From Branchiostoma floridae (lineage: Eukaryota > Chordata > Leptocardii > Amphioxiformes > Branchiostomatidae): a DNA stretch of 60,000 nt. Below are positions 1-9,600 of this stretch, in pieces. The stretch is from positions 11,160,718 through 11,220,717 of the forward strand of contig NC_049984.1 in the NCBI RefSeq assembly GCF_000003815.2, read 5' to 3'. Numbering within the stretch: position 1 is the stretch's first letter; each line of letters opens with the position of its first letter. The notes under the pieces were generated by a model that worked only from the letters and a program-made list of their open reading frames with translations, did no database searches and was not told the origin of the DNA. The translations under genes were made by a program, and so were the position numbers.

Positions 1-523
1 TGTTCGAGCTAAAATTGCGGCGTAAGTACAGGAGACATTTTTCTTGTAACAGTACATACTCTAACTTGAAAGTTCATGCGTTGGTAGAAGACATTCTGGA
101 AAAGTTGAACTATAATTTCCAACACAAAAATTGGACTTACCCAGTCACAGAAGCAGTGCATTGTTCATTGTTTGACAAAGACTGGAGCTGTTCAGTTGAA
201 AATTTGGGAAAGTCCAATGTTTGTATTGGAATTTACAGTTAAACTTTTCCAGATCTCTCCTTTCTACTTTGAAATGACAAAGTCAGGTTTCAGTCTACAG
301 TGGTTTCTACAAAGTGGTTTCTACATTAAGGAGGTATTGGAAGCATGTGCCACGTACTGCTTCATGGTCAATCATGCAATTGGCCTTGCGTCTATTGTGG
401 TCATTTGTCCATAGTGGTCATATTTTGCCAGGCCCTTGAGAGACTGCTACAGACAGGTTTGACCGTATACTAAATGCTGCTGGATTACCATTGTAATGTC
501 CATGTTGTAACCACTTTTGTCAG
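1..523 (+). other. Upstream LPCAT-like intron or unassigned sequence
   Basis: No segment with clear LPCAT similarity was found before the acceptor at 522-523. Short open frames from 15 to 414 overlap each other in different frames and show no recognised motif. Confidence 0.4.
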
Positions 524-649
524 TGTGCTGAACCTCCCCACCACTGACCACACGTTTGATGACTGTATGCTGATGGTAGCAGCAGGCAAGAGTGACATGC
601 CCATGGATGCAGGGCTGGTCGAGTTTCAGAAGCTCAGAGAAAAACTGGG
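524..649 (+). CDS. LPCAT-like, first visible coding exon
   Basis: The acceptor follows a T-rich tract (TTTTGTCAG) and the donor is GG|GTAAGT. The exon encodes NLPTTDHTFDDCMLMVAAGK and then the MDAGLVEFQKLREKLG segment that precedes the EF-hand block in LPCAT1/2. It starts with one base of a split codon and ends in phase 2, which matches the next exon. Confidence 0.85.
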
Positions 650-3600
650 GTAAGTTGTTATTTACTGAGATTATGCGCTTTTGTTATTATCATATAATCT
701 TTTGGATGAATGAATGGGCAATATATTTTGCAGGATCTATATATAAAGACCGGTGAAATAAAGAGATATTTCTTGTTTACTCTAACAATTTATTACCAAT
801 ATTAAAGTGCTAGCTTTAGATTAAGTTAAGAATCATTTCTCATTAATTCAGAGAGTAGTAAGGCATAGGAAAATAAATGTTGTGTTTCCGATTAAGGTAC
901 TGAAAAATAGGGTAGATAGGTAATGATTTCCTTTTTTAGGGGATGTAGTTTTGTGACTCTGTTTATTATTACTTCTATTAAAGCAAACAGAGGTAAATTT
1001 CAAAATCTGAATTTTATCAGTTTGTGGAGACCGACTTGCCTTTAAGTACTTTTTCTATATTGCAACAGAAATGGTTTATTGCACATTTGTAACAATGTAC
1101 ACATAATGGAATACAATTCAGAAAACATCACACACTTACTTTCCTAGACACATTCATTACTCACTCACTCGTGCTTTATTGAATACAATGTAGCATCACA
1201 ACACATCTATAGAATATTGTAACAGGGGCCATTTGCAGATGCTTTTTTCGTTAGGGCTACTTTACTGTTGTAATAAGAAAACTTCATTGGTAGTTTATTT
1301 TGATATTATCTATCTTGAATCTGATGAACTCTGCTCTTTATTTTGTTTTAACAGCAAGGTACATTTCCCAGGTTCTCTACATGAAGCCCCCCAAAGGTGC
1401 TGGGACTTTGAGCTATATTTCTTCACCCATTGAAAGCTGATTAATTTGAAATGCACAGCTTACAGTAATACTTGGATTAGATTGATAAGAACATCCTATC
1501 AAATCTTCTGATATGTTCCCCTATTGTTTCCATCAGAAGTGATTTTGTGATAAAGAATTAACCAACATCCTGTTTGGCTTAAAGGAGCAAAATTCAAAAA
1601 TGAGACAAACAGCTTGAGTCGAAATTGAAAATAAAAACAGTCATGATGTTCTTCGCTAAGTTACAGTGAAAATACATGAATTTGATATTTTGAAATTGCA
1701 TCAAATTCTATTCTTATTTACTGCTTAAAGTTTTAAACTGCCCAATGTCTATGATGATTTGAGAAAAAGTGAATTTTGTTAATATGTGATCAGCTTGATA
1801 TATACAGTCAGCAGAATCAATGCTAACATTAATTGAAAATTAGTAATTTGAAAGCAAAATATATCTTAAATTCTAGTTTAGCCTGGAATCTCTTTAATCT
1901 GGTCTCTCTGTATAAGATTAAACAGCAGTTACACCTTTTTTTTGTTTACACAATTATTCATGATTAGAGGTTTGACACAAATTCAACCCAACTACCTACA
2001 CAGGCTATTTCAAACTTTCAAAAAGTATGGACTAAAACATATTCTAAATGAGACAATTATTGTATAACAGTTGGCTGTAAAGCAACATGACATAAAAAAA
2101 GAAGGGAAACTAAAGGATAATATACTTGACTAGTTTATTTTTTAACAAATTTGACAAATAACCCTCTTGTAAGACTTTTATTTTATTTTCCTTTGTGATT
2201 AGCCTTAAACTGGAGGACATGCGGCAACTACTGAAGAAGTACAGCAGTATTGCTGGGAAGGAGGGTGGTGTGATCGGCATTGATGACTTTGCTAAGCACT
2301 TGAACCTGCCTGTCACAGAGCCTCTCAAGGAGCTGTTCTCTATGTATGATAGGGTAAGTACCTGGTGGTAAGTGTGGCAGTCTACAGGAAGGAACATGAA
2401 TGCAGTTCAGACAAAACAGAAGTAATGTCAAAACATGACTTTTAAAGTTTTATAGCAACAGTTTTAGAAACTAGATATGGAACTAATGGAAGGGTGAAAG
2501 AAATGAAAATTTTGTGTCCATGTTTCAAGATGTATAATAGCTATTTAAAATGTACATGTACACTATTGTACATCCAGTGAAATTCTTCAGCTTCCTGTAG
2601 TTGCCTCCACTTGGTAAGTTCTGATTTAGTCAATTTTATGATGAACAATGGCCAAATGGATTTTATGTTACCGTTCATCCTTACTTAAAATATCATACAG
2701 AACAGCAAAACCATGTTTAGAATAATAATATAGAATTAATAATATGTGCTTTACTATATGTGTAAACATCTTTCATATTTAGTGTTAGATCTGATGTTTC
2801 ACCATGTGATCATGAAACAAAAACATGACCCTGATGAATAACAAACATAGAGTCTTCATGAAGACAAAACAGGTCTTGCCATTACAAATGAAATAATGGC
2901 AAGAATCTCAAATGTAAAAAAAAAACCATTTAGTCAATTATATACCAATATAATGGTGATAATGATACCAATATGGTTGATTATATACCAATATAATGGT
3001 AATGATGACACCAATATGGTGTAGGTTTTTGTGACAGATCTAACATAGATTTTAATTTCAATATGTTTCAATTTTTATCAGTTCCAACATCACAGCATCT
3101 GTTTGTACTTGGAATTCTTATCTTTTATCCCCAGGGCTCTAGCCAGCGTCCGTTTTTCCGTCAATTGACGGAAATTTGCTGCTTGTGACAGAAAAATTTT
3201 AAAACCAATCCGTCAACCTTGACGGACAGAGATCCTTGGTGGAAGCTACAGGCGGCTTGGGGACGCCGTCCACGGCCGTAAAAGCCACACACTGTTTGTG
3301 TTGCTATTGTTATGATTGTTGACGAAGTGTGTCGGTGCCCTTTCGCATACAATAATCTCACTAAAAACCCGTTTTTCAAGGTCTCAGTTCAGTCTCTCTA
3401 ACTCCTGGAATAGTGTTTTTGCGGTTTTCACGACAATGGGAATTGGCTGACGGAAAAAATTCGAGCTGGCTAGAGCCCTGTTTTTCCCTATCCTAAGTTT
3501 CAACCACCAAGCAATCACCAAGTTTTAGCAGTAATCACGGCATCACTGTTTCTCTCAATAGCATCTTTTGCAAGCCCAATGTACATGTAGATGGCGTCTA

Positions 3601-6600
3601 CAGTGTATTGTGGAAGCATGACTTTCTGCTTAGTGAAACATGTCAGTGCTCTAGATCACGACGTATAGCCATGGGCGACATTGCAGTCAGTTACAGGCAG
3701 TCGACCGTGTACCATATCTCAAACATATGTGTTATAGCAAAATGAAACTTGGTACTACTTCATATCAGATGAATGTACATTGTGTAAGATGCATTCTACA
3801 CATCACTTGTTTCTATTGTCATGTACAATATAGTTAACATACAGCTCAGAGCCTGGAAAAAGCATTTGAAATAGCCTTTACATGGATGTAAAACTAGCAG
3901 GTTAAACTCAGCTAATAGATCCAGATGTACCAGATAGATTGAACTGTTAATCAGAATGTCCAGAAGACATGCTATACTTGTGGTCTTCAACCATGGAGAT
4001 GTGCATGCTTCTCTCTTGAGTGTTTTGAGATTTGGTGTCCTTTGAAAAATGATTTGATGGTGAAGTAAGTTCCGCTTGACAGTGTGAAGTTTTGCCCTGT
4101 TCCTGTCTTGGTTGCTCCATTCCTTCCATTGGTTGCCCCATTTCCTCCATTGGTTGCCCCTCTGCCTCCATTGGTTGCCCCTCTGTCTCCATTAATTGCA
4201 TCTCTGCCTCCATTGGTTGCACACCTGCCTCCATTGGTTGCCTCTGTTCATTCAAAGGTTGTCTTTGTGTCTTCCTTGGTTGTAGCTGTGTCTGTTGCAC
4301 AAACAACATCCAACAAGCTGTTCGGAACCGCTTATTTGTCAGAACATACACTGTTGGATTTAGAATGCTGCTGTCCAAAGCNNNNNNNNNNNNNNNNNNN
4401 NNNNNNNNNNNNNNNNNNNNNNNNNNNNNNNNNNNNNNNNNNNNNNNNNNNNNNNNNNNNNNNNNNNNNNNNNNNNNNNNNACAGCGTTGAGGACAGTCC
4501 TTGGTGCATATGCTAGCACCAGGGCTACAGAAGTCATGGTGAATGTTTTGGCTAGTGTGGCTTCTTGCTGTCGATAAATCCTGTTGATATTGATAGTTAC
4601 AGCAATGTCTTCAATGTTGTTGTGACTCTTTTTCACATACCAGTATATGCGGCCTTGGCTGTAAGTGATGATAACTAACATTATGGCTAGAGCCACAGCC
4701 CCTGTTTTTGAAAGGTGGCAGTGCACAATGCTACATCTGAGAATCTGTGGAAAATACTGGTAATGAATTTTGTCGTTGCCAAGACAGTACACAGTGAGGA
4801 GCACAAAGAGGGCTGGAAGTGCCCAGAGGAGCACAATCACTAAGAAGTTTGTCTTCCCTTCAGGGATGTTCTTGATGTTGTGAACTACAATCAGGTGCTT
4901 GAGGAACATGATGTATGTGGTATGAGCCAGCTGTATGGCAACAAGAACCCCTGGGATGTAAGCATGGATCTGGCACAGCACAGTTGAAGAGTTCCAGCTA
5001 AGGTGGATATACGTATCAATGTTCAGGGGCATTTCAAACAAGCTGAATGCTAAATCTACGACAGCCACACTGATGACAAGCGCATGAGTCCACTGCTTTT
5101 TTTGCTTGTTCAGTTTCCAAGAGACCAGGATCGTCACAATGTTTCCAAAAACTCCAAAGAGGGTGAAAAAGATGGCAATGGTAGTTCCCACTGGCCCAAG
5201 TACTGCAGGCATGGTAACAGGAGGGACTGTAACTGTGCCATTGTCAGTTGACATGTTGGAGAACACAGTAGATGCCATGGTTGTGTGGTGGTTGTTCTCA
5301 ATCGAATGCTGAAAAGACAGCCCAGAAATTTTGATACTGTTCTTGTCATGGACATATGAAATGAACTACATCAACATGTTGTTGTACTACCTAAATCAAT
5401 ATCTGTTCTAAGATATACTGCAGTGCTCTTCTCTTTAATGACAACAAAATGTTTTGGTTTCTTTCTTCAAATTCACAGTTGATAGATGTCTCTGTACAAA
5501 ACACAGTATAATGAAAGGATTACAGATGAACCACCTGTGGATCACATTTCACATGTGCAAATTATGGATAAATCTCACCTGTAATTCTTCAGCTCATGCT
5601 CTACTTCACAGCTACTGGTCTCATGTTGATGCTGCAGTTTTCTTCACACAGACCGAGCTAACAGTCTTGCGCTGGATGAGAAGTGATATTCAGTGTTCAC
5701 AGCATTGCTCCCACTTGCTGACTTTACCCTTTGTCTGCAATGTAGTGCTCTATAGTTCCATGATGCCTTGGTGAAAACACTGACTAAGATTCTCTTTGGA
5801 AGGGCACTTGTACTGGACTGATGCTGATTGTCTATTCAATATAGCCAACAGACGTGATGAGAGCTGAACGGAATGGCTGAGATACTGCTAAATCATGAAG
5901 ATCTGGGCAGGAATAATCGCAGCTTAGCCATTCGCAAAGCGTCTTTCCAATCTGGAATCCTTGCTGACGTCAGTATGTCGTCATGGCAGATGTGAGGTAC
6001 ATATGCTTTTAGGATTACCAGTGCTGGAGTAATCCTACTGCAAAGGGCGCAGGTGCTGTCTGATCAAAACACACCACCTTCCCAGGAAACGAATCTGTGG
6101 ACTATAGACCTCATATTGACACCTCCATAGCAACCTCCCTTTGTAATGTATCTCCAGTTTGTACCAATGATGCCAGTTCCAGTCCTTGCCTCAGAATCGT
6201 GCACCTTGGCTTTGCTTAGCTTCTGGGGATGAAGTCCAGAGAAGTATTTTGGTTCTATTTCCTACAGTTTTACCAAGCAGGGTGGTGCCCTCTGATTCAA
6301 GACAATAGAGTAATGTGTGTTTTTTTGTCTATGTTCCCTTGAGACAAAACCAGCTTTGCAAGTTTGAAGCTGATTTCCATGATAAATGTGTTGTCACCTT
6401 TGTTTTTCACATGGGGTAATCACAGTAACCTGATGTCAGGTCGACCTTAAAGGGCCCTTTCATACCCCTTTGATAGAATTGGAACAATACAGAAGTAATT
6501 GTTTTCTCCTTTTCTTTTTATGACAAATGACAAGTTGAATCTATGTTTAATATATAGTATCACATATTTGCCATAAGTACATTGTAGAAATGTAGAAAAC

Positions 6601-9600
6601 ATGGGAATTATTTATAAAATTAATTGAAATATTTTATTGCAAATTCATGTCATAGGGCTAATTGCAAAATTAATCAACTTTAACTTGTTTTTGTCTATTA
6701 TTCTTAATATGTTTCCTCTGGGTCTCCATTGGGTCTCTGTCTCATTGGCTTAATTTTTCTGTGCCTCCATTGGTTGCCCCTGTGCCTCCATTGGCTTCCC
6801 CCTTGCCTCCATTGGCTGCCCTTGCCCTTCCATTGGTTGCCTCTGTGCTGCCATTGGCTGCCCTTGCCCTTCCATTGGTTGCCCCTGTGCCACCATTGGC
6901 TGCCCTTGCCCTTCCATTGGTTGCCCCTGTGCTGCCATTAATAGCATTGGTGGCCTCTGTGCTGCCATTGGCTGCCCTTGCCCTTCCATTGGTTGCCCCT
7001 GTGCCTCCATTGGTTGTCTCTTTTTCTCCAATAGATGAAAATGTTGGTTGGTTGGTTGGCTCTGTTGCTGTTGTGGCACAAACAGCGACAGGCAAGTTCC
7101 TCTGAACTTTTTATTCGTTAAAAAATACACTGTTGGGTTTACAAATGCTGCTGTCCAAAACATTGCTGTACAGAAGAAATACAGCGCTGGTGGTTGTTCC
7201 ATTTCTGTGTCCACAGCCTTGAGGATGGTCATTGGTGTGTATGCTGTCAAGACAGCCAGAAATGTGATAGTAAATGTTTTAGCAAGCGTGGCCTCTTTCT
7301 GTCGATGGATCCTGTTGATATTGTTGACAGTTGGCGCCACGTTACAATCCTGTATACTGTTGTGACTCTTTTTTACATACCAGTAAATTCGGCCTTGGCT
7401 GTAAGTGATGGTAACTAACAACATGACCAGAGCCCCCATGCCTATTTTTGAATGCCGGCAGAGCTTAACAGTGCATCTAAGCATCTTTGGGACATACACA
7501 ATGTTGTTCTGCTCAAGGCAGAAGACACCAAAGAGGACAAAGAGGGCTGGCAGTGCCCAAAGGAGTACAATCACTAAGTAGTTCGTCTTCCCTTCTGGGA
7601 TGTTCTTAATGTTGTGAACTACAATCAGGTGCTTGAGGAAGATTATGTATGCAGTATGAGTCGCCTGTATTGTAATAGCAATGCTTGGAACATAAGCATG
7701 GATCCGACATAGCACAGTTGAAGTGTTCCATCCAAGGTGGATATATGTATCAATGTTCAGTGGCATCTGAAATAAGCTGAATGCTAAATCTACAACAGCC
7801 ACACTGATGACAAGCGCATGAGTCCACTGCTTTTTTTGCTTGTTCAGCTTCCAGGAGACTATGATCGTCACTACATTTCCAAAAACTCCAAAGAGTAGAA
7901 AAAGGATGGCAACAGTAGTTCCCACTGGCCCAAGTACAGCAGGCATGGTGTCTGGAGGGACTGTAACTGTGCCATTGGCTGTTGACGTGTTGGAGACCAC
8001 AGCAGATGCCATACCTCCTGTGATGGTGGCTCACAGTGTAAAGCTGCAAAAGCAGTGCAGAATGTCTTGTCAGACTTGTTACTCTGCCTGTTAAATGTTA
8101 TCTGACACATGATGCCATTGTGACTAGGAGTACCAGAGTTCCTTATACATGTACCCTGAACTCAAGAAGCGAGGTATGATTTTGCAAATAAATTGAATGA
8201 TGGATGAGGCTATTGATGCATGTACACAAATAGTATCTCTAGACCTCACCTGTAATTTCAGCTAAGCACTGCTTCCCCGCTGCTGCTCTCGTGATGATTC
8301 CATATCATCATGTCAACACACATTATTGATGCATGGAGAATTGGTCTCTCGTGTTGTTTTTCTGCCTCTTTCCTGTCAACAGTTGCTTTCTCCTTTGCTG
8401 AGCACCAGTGTGTGGGTGCCCATACAGCAGCACCCAGTTGCTCTAGATGCCCTCCTTGATGTTGGCTGTTATTTCCAGTTCTCTGTATGTAGGGGCTGTC
8501 GAGCTGCGTAGAAGATGATCATCATAATTCAAATGCTGCATGAAATATACAACATATAGCCAGAAATCCTATAAATGATGTGATGATGAGGACAGATCCT
8601 GTTTGCTGCAGGTTTGCAGGCGCCGTTATGATGTCATGGCGTATATGTCATGTGTGCCTGCACGAAGGATTAGTCAGGAGTAATCCTACTGTTAATGGCT
8701 GGGTGAACACAAGATATTCATTGCCATAAAATGGTTTAGTAAACTGACATGTCCATGGCAACCTTTCTTCAAAATGCCCCAGCAGTATGTCATCCCTGAA
8801 CTCTTGGTCAGCTTGTTAGAAGTGAAGAATATCAACCCACTTGTCTGTTCAGGTTTCAAGAGGCATTGTTTACCTTGATCATCATTGATGTTATCTGAAT
8901 GAAACAAAAGAAGTAATCATCATAACAATTGTGTCCTTGTTGCACTGGAAGAACCAGATTTGCAAGCTTTCTACAGTTCCTTATCAGGGATCAAATTACT
9001 TTTTTTTTTGCTACGTGCTAATATTACGTGCAATTTGAAAAATTTACATGCAAAATACAACTAGGCAGCGATCTTGACAAGGGTCGCAAGCTTGAATCGG
9101 CAAATTTTGATAACATCTTGTGAAGCTACCAGGGAAAGTTATCGGCAAAAACAAGGAAGGAAAAGGACAGACGTCCATATGTCGTTCTGTCTTAGAGTAG
9201 GATGTCTAATTCCTGAGAGGTATTTTCAACATGCAAGATTGCAAGTTCAGAATATTTTTGCGTGCAAATCTTGAAAATTATGTGCAAATTGCAAGTTAAG
9301 TATGTATATCTCGAACCCTGCTTGTACTAAAAGTTATATATACTAGTAGTACACAGTATTGTACATTCTCTGTTACTGTTATCTGGATAATTGTCTAAAC
9401 AGAAGCTTTCCATCTAGATATATGCTCCTTTCACTGAAACTCAATTAACACTGCTCAGCATTGGGAGTAAATTTTTTAAATAAATGTGTACTTTTTTTGT
9501 CAGCCAAATGCAGCAACTGCACATGTTGTATACTTTGATTAGTGGTCTGTACAAACAAGATGGTGGCTTACTGTATAACCAAATTGTTGCATGAACATTT

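Noticed and set aside
15-414. Short open frames at the left edge as LPCAT exons
   Set aside because: They overlap in different frames and contain nothing resembling the acyltransferase or EF-hand region.
6761-7105. Plus-strand Pro/Leu/Val-rich open frames over the GPCR tails (also 4084-4577)
   Set aside because: They are antisense readings of the 21-bp minisatellite and reflect its missing stops, not a gene.
6750-8012. Opsin identity for the two GPCRs
   Set aside because: The retinal-binding lysine six residues before the NPxxY asparagine is Trp in copy 2 and Leu in copy 1. Only the general NPxxY...NKxFR pattern is opsin-like.
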